Positions 23,288 to 36,300 of a DNA stretch of 64,000 nt are shown here, piece by piece. How positions within the stretch are numbered: position 1 is the stretch's first letter; each line of letters opens with the position of its first letter. The position numbers were made by a program, and so were the translations under genes. The stretch covers positions 23,501 to 87,500 of the forward strand of contig JASJOG010000272.1 in NCBI GenBank assembly GCA_030142905.1, given 5' to 3'. The notes below the pieces were generated by a model. That model saw only the letters and a program-made list of their open reading frames with translations, made no database searches and was not told the origin of the DNA. Source of the stretch: Heliopora coerulea. Lineage: Eukaryota; Cnidaria; Anthozoa; Scleralcyonacea; Helioporidae.

Positions 23288-24109
23288 TCATTTTAGCAAA
23301 TCAAATAAACTTATATCATTCACCACAGTGCTTTGTGAGAGTTGATTTGTGTCCATCTGAGTTTGTCCCACAGCTCCTTGGGACAGCGGCACTTGAGAAA
23401 GCTGGGCGAGCTGCGGTCGTTGTGCCGTGGTCAGCGGTACTGCATTTATTTGTGCTTGACCAAGTTGATTCTGAGTTCTTTGAGCCAACTGAGCACGGAC
23501 CAATGGTGTCTGTTGCAACGTTTGGTTGAGACGGGAAAGCTGCTGCTGTTGTTGTTGCTGTTGTAATTGTTGCAACTGTTGTTGCTGTTGTTGTTGAAGT
23601 TGTTGCTGCTGAAACTGTTGCTGTTGAAATTGCTGTTGTAATTGCTGTAGTTGTTGCTGTTGTAGCTGCTGTTGTTGTTGCTGTTGTAGCTGCTGTTGTT
23701 GTTGCTGCTGTTGTTGTAGTTGTTGTTGTTGCTGTTGTTGTAGTTGTTGTTGTTGTTGTTGTAGTTGTTGTTGCTGTTGCTGTTGCTGTTGTTGTTGTAG
23801 CTGTTGTTGTTGTTGCTGCAGTTGCTGTTGTTGTTGTTGTTGCTGCAGTTGCTGTTGTTGTTGTTGTTGTTGTTGTTGCTGCAGTTGCTGTTGTTGTTGT
23901 TGTTGTAGTTGTTGTTGTTGTTGTTGTTGCTGCTGCTGCTGTTGCTGTAACTGCTGGGGCTGAAGTTGCTGTTGTTGCTTCTGCTGCTGTAATTGTTGTT
24001 GTTGCTTCTGAATGCGCACGACTCTCTGAACCACTTGATGTTGGTTATGGGTTGAAGATGTTGTCCCAGTTCCTTGTCCTTGATTCAGCAACTGTCGCTG
24101 CAGCTGCTG
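23288..24109 (-). CDS. MED25: MED25 last exon, long polyglutamine tail
   Basis: 273 codons and a TGA stop at 23288-23290. Residues about 35-185 are almost pure Gln with regular Leu, encoded by mixed CAA and CAG. A Gln/Leu/Val-rich segment follows and the end is [10 protein letters not shown], comparable to the acidic-hydrophobic vertebrate end (DDILMDLI). The acceptor ACAG is followed by more CAG triplets, so the exact first codon may vary by a few Gln. Plus-strand frames through this exon are shadows. Confidence 0.88.
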   Translation of the reverse strand, partial: QQLQRQLLNQGQGTGTTSSTHNQHQVVQRVVRIQKQQQQLQQQKQQQQLQPQQLQQQQQQQQQQQQQLQQQQQQQLQQQQQQQQQQQLQQQQQQQQLQQQQQQLQQQQQQQQQQQLQQQQQQLQQQQQQQLQQQQQQQQQLQQQQQQQLQQQQLQQLQQQFQQQQFQQQQLQQQQQQQLQQLQQQQQQQQLSRLNQTLQQTPLVRAQLAQRTQNQLGQAQINAVPLTTAQRPQLAQLSQVPLSQGAVGQTQMDTNQLSQSTVVNDISLFDLLK

Positions 24110-27100
24110 CTGTAAGGTTTTCTATAAAGTAAAATAGAAATTGGGAATGTTGACAACGTAACACCACACACGACAGGTTTCATAATCCACAGACACATTT
24201 CAGAGCTCAAGAAACTCGTTTATCCTTGAACTCCATTGTAAAAACTCCCGGAATATCGGCTTTACAGAGGTTGCATACCAAAGTTACTTATAGGATCGGC
24301 ACTAGAACGCAACCGCCGAGTCCAGGAAACCGTGCGGGGACTGGGACTGGAAAATTAAGTATTTTATTAACTTGATAACTTTTTGGAAAAAATCGATGCA
24401 GTTTAGGTTACAATGTCACCAGGGGTAACACGTCAACGGTTAGAATTAGGACCCTAATTCCAACTCCAACCCTAACCCAAACCCCCAGCATCCAGGATAA
24501 ATCCGAATCTTAGGACTATCGACATTTCAGGATTATCCTGAATGTTATCCTGAATGGTATCCTGAACGCTATCCTGAATCTTGTCCTGAATGTTATCCTG
24601 AATCTTATCCCGAATCTTATCCCGAATCTTATCCCGAATCTTGTCCCGAATCTTATCCCGAATCTTATCCCGAATCAGTCTCCACACAGTTACCTGGTCT
24701 CAGTGGTTCCGTTCTAGTGCCGACCCGATTATAGTGATTTGATGGCGATAATCGGTATTGTGGACCAGTGGTCTCATCAGACAGGGGGGGCCACTCAGAT
24801 GAAAAGGCCACTCAATGTCCAAGCGGGGGGTGTAAGGGAATGTAACACCCCACAATATTTATTGGTGATGAAATTCAGAAAAACTACTGTGTGATTCAAA
24901 CTAACATTTAGGTAAACTACAAAACAACTGATTTGGCAATTAAAAATCAACTGAAAGAGAAATCATTAAGTATTTCAAACGGAAAAGGACCTTTCCATTG
25001 TCGGATTCCGAGAATGCCATTGGATGAACGTTCCAGAGGTTTCGGCCAGTTTCTGACATTTTAAAAAAAGAAACCTTGTGGTCCTGTGGAGTGAAACCAG
25101 AAATTTTGAAGGGCAAGGCCCGTAGGGAGGTATCAAGGCACCATAGAAGCGATTTTGATAATTTCGGCTGCAGTAGATCTACGTGGCTTTGGTGAATGAG
25201 GTCAAAAAAACTGCCGCTAACAGGACACAAAAGACCTCCCACAAAAAGGGCAGGGGTGGCGACCCCTCATCCCCTCTAATTGTACCCCCTGGATAAATGG
25301 GTTATATTTTCACGTAAATATTTTCAGGACACCTCCTTCGTTGGTTTTCTTCATAACGGCCTTGGTCCAAAGCAAGAGTTATAAAGAAATGATGTTATAG
25401 ACGTTAGCCACTAGCTCGGATGAAAAAAGCGACATTATTCAATGTCGTTACTCATTAACTAAACATAAAAATATCGATGATGTTGCGTCCGGATGTCATT
25501 TACCACTTCTTTCAACTAATTGGTTAAATTGTTGAGTGATATTGGCCTTGAAAAGCTGATTTCTGATTCAACTTAAGCCGTGAATAATTCTCGAGTTCTG
25601 ATTTGTGATCCCGATTTGATTTACTGCAATGGATCTTGCAAAATTCTAAAGCTCCGTCTAAGGTAAACAATTTACGTATTTTTAAAAATTCAGATTAAAT
25701 ATAATTTGTTTTATTCAAAATAAAAATACCTGTAACATAAGCTGCCGTATTTCCTGGCTGTTTCGACCTGTTAAATTAACTTGTTGCGGACGTTGTTGTT
25801 GTTGTTGTTGTTGTTGTTGTTGCTGTTTTTGTTGCTGCTTCTGTTCTAGTAGCGTTTTAATCTGCTGCATTTGTTGTGGTGTGTATTGTGTTTGAGTTGG
25901 ACGTTGATTTGGAATTTGTAACGGTAAGGCTGAAGCAGGATTTGGATGTTGAAGTGTTGAGTTGTCATTCGGCATCTTAAAAATAAAAGGATAAAAAATA
26001 AAATAAAAGAGTACCAAGGACATGGAACCCACACGGCTGTAGATTACGGCTTCTGGGAATTGAACTTTCATTTCTACAAGCCGTTGGGTTGGGTTTCATG
26101 GAAGGCTTTCGCACCATTATTTGCGCTCAAAATTTCTTAGCATTTCTTTCTTCACGTATACCAAGTACACAGTTGTAAACTTTCCGCAACATCTTAGTCT
26201 GTAAAAAAATCTTTAATATAATTAAAACCTTAAAAACAGGATCCTCAAATACTATTATCTTAGTCTTTGTAAATCAATTCTAACAGCATTTTCTTGGTTA
26301 TTAGAAAGTTATGGGATTCGATCATCGTCTGGGGGTTTTAAAGAAACTTTAAATAAGCCCTTTTTTTAAAGAAACCTCTCTGGTAATACACAGTTTTCGC
26401 GGTTTTTTCCAAGAAAAAACATTGTGACGTTCTTTTAAACGCAATTTATCCTTCGGACGTGATCGCCATCACTGTCAGCTCGAGAAACAGTATAAAATAC
26501 ACCTTTCGTGATTGTACAAAACATTTCCTTGCCAAATATTTTTTTCTGACCAACTGATCTCGCTTAACTTGCACCTTCAACACTTATAACTGATAAAGTT
26601 TAGTTGGTATTTGTTGCCCTGAAATACTTCTCGCCACCATCTTTTACCGCTCAAGACGGCTCTCTACTACACTGGAACGCTCACCTGTTGCTGTCAAAAC
26701 TGACATTCTATAGCCTGGGGTGGTTCTCGACAATATTCAAGGACAGCAACATTGCTCACATTTATTTTCAGAAATTAATTCAATTTTACTTACGACTTTG
26801 GGATGATTCAATGTAGAAGTGACTGGAAGATTCCCAGGACTAGCCGTGAACTTACTAACAGTCGGGAGAGTACCAGTAGACGATGAAGCGAGAGTGGTCT
26901 GTTGCAGCAACGATGCAGCCTACGAAAAAAGGTAATGAAATGAAAAATTCTTTTAAAAAAAGTCGTACAATTCTAGACATGAAGTCTCAAGATTATAGAA
27001 CTATGTAAAGGAATTATGACTGGTTTCTGTCTTGGTCGCAACCTGCCTTGTTTTGCAACACCTTGCCTCAATCTCTAGAAATATTTGACTCTACCTGCGC

Positions 27101-30100
27101 CATTGTAGCCGAATATTCCGATCCTTGAGGTTTTTGAGAAGTCTGGGTGTTCGAAATACTAGCAGAAGATGGGTGTATTTGTTGCGGTTGCTGCTGCTGT
27201 TGTTGCTGGAGTTGTTGTTGGAGTTGTTGTTGGAGTTGTTGTTTCTGACGCTGCCGTAGCTGAGCTACTTGGAGCTGTAACGTTTAATGCAACAAAGATT
27301 GATTCGCACAATAAATATGCTGGTCATGTAGTAATTACGAAGCCACTAATGAACTAAGGAGAAAGTGTTAGCTCGTTGTTGATGTGAGTGCCGAGTGCGA
27401 TAGGTTTCACGCTCGTACATTCAGAAAAATTTCCTCAGAAGCAATTATGGAAAATTTAACCCATAACCAGCTGATCGTTGGGGAGATGTTTCATGAAGCT
27501 ACACAGAAAATTGTAGTGATCCTTAATAACAGTATGATGAGCATTGATATATAAGCAGTGTAGGTTAATGACGTTAGATTGAGTTGAAATATGGCATAAC
27601 TTGATGTATCAAATCGAACGGCAGAATCGAAACCATCATGTGTCAGCATATTCTGTCAAAGCTGCTCATTTACCATATCTTTTCTACAGGGCCATTTGTG
27701 CAAGACTTGGGTCAAAATGACAGAAAGTTCAAAATGGTTTGAACCAACGGCACTGGCAAAGGTTGGCCTGTCCAAGTATTTGTCCTGGCCGAGACCATAA
27801 TGAACATATAGAGTATTCTGACTGTTTTGTTGTGGAACTCGAATTCGGAAGACAAGCTCAACATCGCTTTTTCTGGTTTGTTTTTTTTTTTTTTTTGTTT
27901 TCTATTTTGTACCCGAAAAAGCTGCATAAGGGGCGTGGATCAATTTAACAAGCGAGCAAAGTACAATTCATTTTCGCCAGTCTTTTTCCGGACCGCTAGC
28001 TGAATTTTACACCTGCAAGGCTAACCGCCAATCAAAAAGTTAAGCCAAAAATGGCGCGCACATGGGGCTTTATTGTTCAACTTTTGAAAATTTCAGTACG
28101 CTCTGGCGATGCAACAAATTCTCAATTGAAGATTAAACGCCTACACTAGCTGAAAAAAAATCTCACGTGGAATCGCGGGTTCCAGGGGTAAGTGACTCTA
28201 ATATCCCCACCAGTTCCAACCCCGAGCCATCTGGTAATCTTGGACGTCAGTCTTAGTCCTTTGGTGGCCATAAATCGCCAAAGACCTTTTGCTGTTCATT
28301 ACCAGATAATACACTATCATTAACGTCAACCTCGAACTCATTAACGCGAAAATACATTCATTTTATTCAATAGACATTCACTAGCGTAGATACGCAACCA
28401 TTTGCATCGAAGGGCATTCTATAGCGCCAACAGACGACCATTAACACCATTCTACTATACATTAGGGATAGTAAAATTTCAATTACGCGAGAGAAATCCC
28501 TTTTTTCCAGTGGCGGTTTTAGAACACTCTAAGCAAGGGAGGGCAATCAGGGACAAAGTACGCGAGCGGCGAAGGCGTGAGGCGTTTTAGCTAGGGGGGT
28601 CCGGGATATGCTCCCCCGGAAAGTTTTGAAATTCTACAGTCTCAGAAAGCGTGAGGCGGTTTAGCTAGGGGGGTCCGGGGTATGCTCCCCCGGAAAGTTT
28701 TGAAATTCTAGAGTCTCAGAAAGGCCATTTCCCGGGTTTTGGGAGAGGTTTTTGGAAATTTTAAGGGTTAGAAAATATTATTTAAATTGCTATAGAATTA
28801 AAATTTCAACTTTGTTGCATGTATGGGGGTTTTGAACCTCCTGAACTCCTCCCTTGGCAATGACACTGGGGTTAATACTTCTATAGCCCATTGGATACTT
28901 CTACCAAATGGAGAACTGCTGGAAGCAGCATTCAAGCAAGCGTACATCATTTGCTACACTTGCTTTAACGAGACTTTGTCCAACGTTAAACGGGAACGTT
29001 TTCTACCTTGCTACGAAGCGAACCAGGCGGTATTAACGCAAAAATGCTACAAATCTCAAATCTGTAAAAAATATGTACTCTACAGTAGTAACAACATGTA
29101 AACTGTTACAGTATCAGAGGCCATGGCTCCAGGCCCCCCATAGAGCCGCCACCGACCTTGCCTAGTTAAAATTTTATTATCCTTAATGTATAGTAGAATG
29201 GTGTTAATGATCGTCTGTTGGCGCGATGGAATGCTCTTTGATGCGAATGATTGCGTATCTTCGCTAATGAATGTCGATTGAATAAAATGAATGTATTTTT
29301 GCGTTAATGAGTTTGAGGTTGATTCGGGAATCTCACTAGATTGATGGCGAACCAAATGTACTTGTCATTCAAAAAGCGGCGATGCCCCAGTTTATGAACG
29401 TTTTCAAACTTTGGAGGAGGAAGATCATTGGTCTATCTACAACTCACTGATTATCACACTCACTGATTTAGCCGTTCCTTACACATCTTCCGAATAACAT
29501 TTCCAGGAAAACCACTCACCTGAGTCTTTTTGTGATCATCAATGACTTTCTAAAAAAACCAACAGATTTGTTACTGTAAATATCTTTAAAAATCGTTAAT
29601 GATTTACGACAAAACACCAAATAAAATCTTATACGAGACATCTTTTCAAATGTGATAAAGACAAGCTTTGTTGTATTCGAAAAAATTCTCGTTGGGTAAC
29701 TGCTGCCCAAATATAATTAATTTTCAAACTTTTCAATAAAACTTTAAAATGGTCACTTTTCTAAACAGGTCAAAAAGCTTACGATACGCGCCTTTCGGGT
29801 CTAAAACACTCGGCTATCGCCTCGTGCTTTAATTCTGATAAAGCAGCACTGTTTGTGTGTTTAACATCACAAAATGATATCACCAAAATACACGCTTTTA
29901 CTGGCTGAAAGTCATCACAAGTTACTGGGACCTTTCATTGTTTTACTCATGGCACATTTTGTAAACGGCCCCTGGGAAATCAGTAGCCTGAGAGCACTGA
30001 AGGGCTACTGTGTTTAAATAAGAGTAAATAATAATGATAATAAATAGTACAGGAAATATAACGAAAAACTAGATAAGTTCAGCGAAACAAATTGGCAAAC

Positions 30101-33100
30101 TATGCCCGCTTCCCCTAATTCATCAGTTTGATTTAACTACCAAAGTACAGTTTTCCTGGAATACTCCAGGAAAAATCACTCCTCTCCAGTTAAAATTTCA
30201 TTGCTCAGAATCTCCCCGACTTCTCCAGGATTTCTGTTCAACAGGTTAAAGAGCAAAATGGGATTGATTTAACTCTTGCTTGCCTAAGGTGATTCAAACT
30301 GAATATTGTCGGTAATTTTGGATTATCGTCGACTCTTTAATTTTAGTATAATTACACAGGTGATTATCAAAAATCCTGCACGGTGATTGGCTAGAAAATT
30401 ACAGTGAAGGTTCAGAAAGAAGACTACTTTTGTAAATGTTACCGAGGAGATTTTAAAATTGCTAATTCACTACTTTCTCTGAAATAATCACCTGTGTAAT
30501 TATACTACAACAATTATTCGCCTCAGGCTCAGTGAATATTAGTGAATAATCCTCCCGACTTCGTCTCGGGGATTATTCAACAATATTCGCTGAGCCTGAT
30601 GCGAATAATTGTTAAATACCAGCAATCTAATGTGTCATGCTGTAGTTAGTAAAGTGAACTACATCTGTCTTTTAAGGAAACGTGCAAGATTACGATATAC
30701 CGCAGACTTAACAGCCGCTCTCTTCTGTGAGGGTTTTTGGGAATGGCGTAGCGAGGGAGGCAATTCCCAACGAGCAATGAAATGAAGAGGGGGAATCTTG
30801 ATTTCATGAGGATAAAATTTATAAATATGAAAGAAATACGATATCACAAAGCCCATTGGTACCACTACAATTTCATCCCCCTGAATATTGCTATATATGT
30901 GTATGTATGTGTATATATGTGTATATATAACTTATCAAAAACCTCCTCGTCCTAAATTTTAAAACCATTTATAGCTGACTAGATAAAACTTTTAAAAACC
31001 TTATAAAACTTTATTTCAACGTTTCGGGGCGCTGCCCCTTTGTCAAGAATAAGAACTACAAGATAGAAGAAGCTCCTTATATACATAGCATTACTTAAAA
31101 ATTAAAAAATCCGTTAAAAAATACAATACTCAAAAGAAGCCCCTAAGGTTCAAACCTTTAGGTACAAAAGAATCCAATTTATATGCCCAAAAACCTTCCC
31201 TTTTAGTTGGGTCTGATACATCCGTCCTATCAATAATTTTTACTAACATATCTTTAATTCCCTCATGTCTCCCCTCATAAAAATGGGCATACAAATGTTC
31301 TCCCGGTGTACCCCTTTGGCCATTACCATACCTTTTAATACTACTTTTATTGTTATCAAACCTCCTCCTGAAAGATGTTATTGTACTGCCCACATAAATC
31401 TTCGAACACTTTTTACATATTATAAGCTAAATCACCCCTGCTGAATCGCAATCAAACAAATAATTAATATAAAATATACGTCCATTTCTACAAAATGTAG
31501 AACCTTCCTCCACAAAATTGCAAATTTGGCAGCGTGATTTACCACACTTTCGCATACCCTTATCCCCACTACCTTCTCCCTTAACTTTAGACCTCACTAA
31601 ATTATCCTCTAAATTCTTTGGTCTCCGGTATACTATCGTCTGCTTTTCTTCAAAAATACTTCTCATGTCCTCCAAAGGATGCAAAATAGACCAAAGTGAA
31701 TAAATAATTTTACCCACCCCCCAACAATGCAGGGTGAAACGTCATAACTAATGGCAATCTCTTATTTAATCTCCCTGGTCTTAGCTCTGGCCCTCTCAAA
31801 TCCAGAATCTACCACGTTTTCCTTAAAACCTCTTTTTATAAAATTACTACGGAGATCTCGTAATCTATCTCTATAACTCTCCTCCGTACTACAAATCCGT
31901 TTAATTCTCAAGGTTTGCCCGTAAGGAATCCCCTTCTTTACATGCCTCGGATGACAGGATCCGTAATGTAAATACTGATGCGTATTCGTTGGTTTACAAT
32001 AAACATCTGTCGAGATCTTATTACCTTGAACCATAACCATAACATCTAAGTATGAAAGCTTTTCATACGACCATCCCCATGTATACTTAATTAATTCATG
32101 ATATGAATTAACATAATCTAAAAATTCTAACAAACTTTCCCTTCCATGGAGCCAAATGAAGAAAATATCGTCCAAAAACCTCCACCATACTAATGGATCC
32201 AGGTGATATCCCCTCAACATTTTTTCCTCTAACTTGGACATAAAGATGTTGGCAAAAGAGGGTGTAAACTTTGTACCTATTGCAGTACCTGACTTTTGAT
32301 GGTAGATTTTGTCTTAAAACTCAAAATAATTATTTTCTAAAATTAATTTTACCAAATCTACCAACTCCTCAACAGGCACCCATTTTTCCAAACCCAAATT
32401 ACTATTATATTCCTGCATTGCTTCCCTTATACCTTCTAATCCTTCGTCGTGTGGAATATGTGGATAAAGACCCACAACATTCATACTACAAATAATAGCA
32501 CCCTCAGGGATATCACCCAGCTCCTTTAATTTACACAAAAATTCTGTGGTACCCTTAATAACATGAGGTAAGGTTTTAACAATAGGCTGAAGGTAAAAGT
32601 CTACAAATTCCGAAATCCTTTCCGTTGGTGTTTCACAATTGGAAACTACCGGTCTCCCTGGAACATTAACCAATCTTTTATGAATTTTAAGAAGAAGATA
32701 GAATCTACCGATTCTATTTTCTTTCCCTTTTAAATAAAGACGATTCTCTTCAGAAATTATTCCGGTTTCCTTTAACCCAATTAATTTCCTATCAACCTCT
32801 TTACATAATTTATCCAAAGGGTTTTCCCTAACTCTTTCATAAACAGCCATTTCACATAGCTGTTTATAAGCTTCCTCACCGTATTCTTTTAACCCCCAAA
32901 CCACTACCGCCGATCCCTTATCCGCCTCCTTAATAAACAATATCCCTATATCCATTTAAATCTTTTAGGCTCTAATTTCATCTCCACTAAAATTACTATA
33001 ATTACGCCCCTCCTCCTTGATCGAAATAACTTTCTTGGCCAAATTCTTAAGAAATAAATCCAATGCTGGATTGTCTGTATCCGGTGTCCATGATGATTTA

Positions 33101-33281
33101 ACCTTAAAACGCGTTACTTTGTCAGAATCCGTATTTTCTTGTATATATGTATGTATATATGTATGTATATATGTATGTATATATGTATGTATATATGTAT
33201 GTATATATGTATGTATATAGGTATGTATGTATGTATATATGTATGTATATATGTATGTATATATGTATGTATATATGTATG

Positions 33282-33356
<75 letters not shown>

Positions 33357-36300
33357 CTTTTGCTGTTCATTACCAGAAAATATACTATCATTAACGCCAA
33401 CCTCAATCTCATTAACACAAAAATACATTCATTTTATTTCGTCGACATTCATTAGCGTAGATATGTAACCATTTGCATCAAAAGGCATTCTAAGGCGCCA
33501 ACAGACGACCATTAACACCATTCTACTACACATTAGGGATAATAAAGCTTCAGTCCGGCAAGATAGATATCTCTCTTGCGTAATCGAAATTTTATTATCC
33601 CTAATGTATAGTAGAATGGTGTTAATGGTCGTCTGTTGGCGCTTTAGAATGCCTTTTGATGCAAATGGTTGAATAGCTACGCTAGTGAATGTCGATTGAA
33701 TAAAATGAATGTATTTTCGCGTTTATGAGTTTAAGGTTGGCGTTAATAATAGTATATTTTCTAGTAATGAACAGCAGAAGGTGTACTATCTTTGACAAAA
33801 TTTTCGCCGTTTTACAAGTTGGCACTTAGGATGGGAGGGGGGGGTAAGTTTGCTCTCAGGCAGCCCCAGGGTAAATTACACCACTGGTTTTTCGAAGAAA
33901 TCCGTGTCGTACAAACTTCACTGGTATTTTTTTCCAGGAGTTTGCTAAGTTTGGATATTATTGCACGGGGGATACGTCATGTAATCTAAATCATCACTTT
34001 AAACGAACATTCGAAGAAGAAAAACGTGCGATTCCATAACTGGCTCTACATTACTTACCTTAATGGCACCCAAAAACTTCTGCTGAAATAATAAAAATAT
34101 TTAAAAAAATATTATTTATTTACTTTGATTATACATTGACACAGGCGTATATAGTTTCAATATACATCTATAGATATCTGCATTTATAACTCTATATCCA
34201 TTTGCAGATAGAGGCCTGATGTTTTTTGGGAAAATCCCAAACAACAGGCTGATATACGGGACTTTCGGTCAAAAATCTGAGCAATCTGTTGGGGGTCCGG
34301 ATTTTTCCAGAAAATTTAAAAAACCAATCTCAAAAACATATCTAAGTCAACACAGAGAGGACTTCTTTGCATTTTGTACACAGCTAAAGTAATCTGTTCG
34401 AGTCTATAGAAGATCATAAAATGCAAGTAAAAGTCATTTGAAATAGACACATTCTTCTCCCAAAAAAATGCATTTTTCCAGGAAACTGGGTCATTTTTGT
34501 AATTTCAGCTTGAAAATGCATTTTTGAAGCGTTTTAGGGGCTCTTAAATCGGATAATTTCCGCGGTAGGTCACTGGATGACCTCCCCATCAGTAGAGTAA
34601 AAACTATTTCTTTCAACCTTGTTCCACCCATTCAGAAATCGTTCTTGCGTCCTAGAATTCATTTCAATCCAGACACTTACCTGATCATTGGGTATCAATC
34701 CGACAAATGCTCTTTTACGAGGGCTAAAAATCAGCAACAAAATCCTTACATCGCAGTCAGTAGCATTTACAAAATGAACGCATCCAGCCTAAGAAGAAGA
34801 GATGCCTTGGTTTACTGATGAGACATTGCGTCGTAATTTTAAATTTGGGTTCATCATGTATGAATGTTTTCTTTTACAAATAACTTTTCACTGAATCTAT
34901 AACCTCACTGGCACCTACTGCATGAATTTTCTAACAATCGCTTCTTCCTCTTTTTGTTTCGTTATTTTGTCGTAATTTGTTGCATATTCAAGAATGGATA
35001 TGAAATGATGTCATATACTCAGTGGACCAAATTTTTGTATTGCGGTCGGCCTCCAATTTGGGCAATGACTTTATTTTGAAAACTAACTACGATTTTGGCC
35101 ATTACTTCATTTTAATATAACGCGCGGTTCAATAACCTTCTCAAAACAATATTCTTCGTATACAATCAATAAAATTTTGATTAAATAAAACAAAGTTAAT
35201 ATAAAATCCCTTGCGTTGTGCGTAGGCGATTTCCAGACAATTTCAAATTTTATCGTTCATTTCCTCTTTTTCGCTGGACCACAATGAATTATGTAGACAA
35301 AAATATATAAGATGATTTAAAAACTTTTGCTTAGTAATTAAGCAGCCGAATTTAGAAGTTGGTTAACCTTGTCCATAGACAAAAACACTTTCTCATTCAA
35401 AAAGTCAAAAGAGTCAGGAAACTGCAGGAACGCAGGAAGCATGACTATGACGTTTCGATAAAAGCCCCTTTTAGCTTTTAACACGACGTTCAACACTCTT
35501 TACGTAGCACTTTACTTTTTTAATCATTGTCCACACTTTCCCATACAACCGGCCCGGGAACAGACGGAAATAAATGAAATGAATGTTGGTCCACAACAAG
35601 CGTCAATTGTATTTCAAACAACAAACTCCACAACGTCAGTAGTAAACTTACAAATCGAACACTGGTTGCCATCACACGGTACAAGGCCCGTAAGGACTCT
35701 GGGTCATTTGCAGCAAAATGGAAACCAACGGTTCGTGAATTATGAAGCAGAGTTCCTAAACTTGTCTAGAAAAAAATAAGAAATGTTTAGAGAACCAGTA
35801 AATGTATTGTAAATTCAAAAACCCATGTAAAATAACGAATAAGATTTTTCACTTTTCTTACCAACAAGGTCTGTGGAATAAGCTGCATCACTAACTTTTC
35901 TGGCCACTTATCAGTTTGCCTGCGAGAAACATGTACAAAATAATCATGTTAAATATTAAACATCGCTTTTCCTCGTGAACTTTCATTTTTGAAAGGCATT
36001 TCCTTCAAATACGTCCCATGTATATACTTCTATTATTATTTGGCATAATGATTATCAGTATAGGTAATAACATGGTTTCAAGTGTAATTTGGAAAAGACA
36101 CGCACGAGTGAGTTTTTTCAGACTATCAAAATAGCGCGACTTTGAACAAGTGTTAAAAAAAAAATAAAACAGTTATCTAACGTAATCCATCGTCTATTGA
36201 AATGAAGCAATCTGAATAGACCGAGATATCACATGAATAATTGTGATTGGTTCAGTGTGTTAACAAAACTTACAAATTATCTCCGGGAGGAGTAGAAACA

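Noticed and set aside
23281..23566. Plus-strand frames through the Gln-rich exon
   Set aside because: Antisense shadow of the MED25 last exon.
33114..33468. [16 protein letters not shown] frames
   Set aside because: Translation of a GTATGTATATAT microsatellite.
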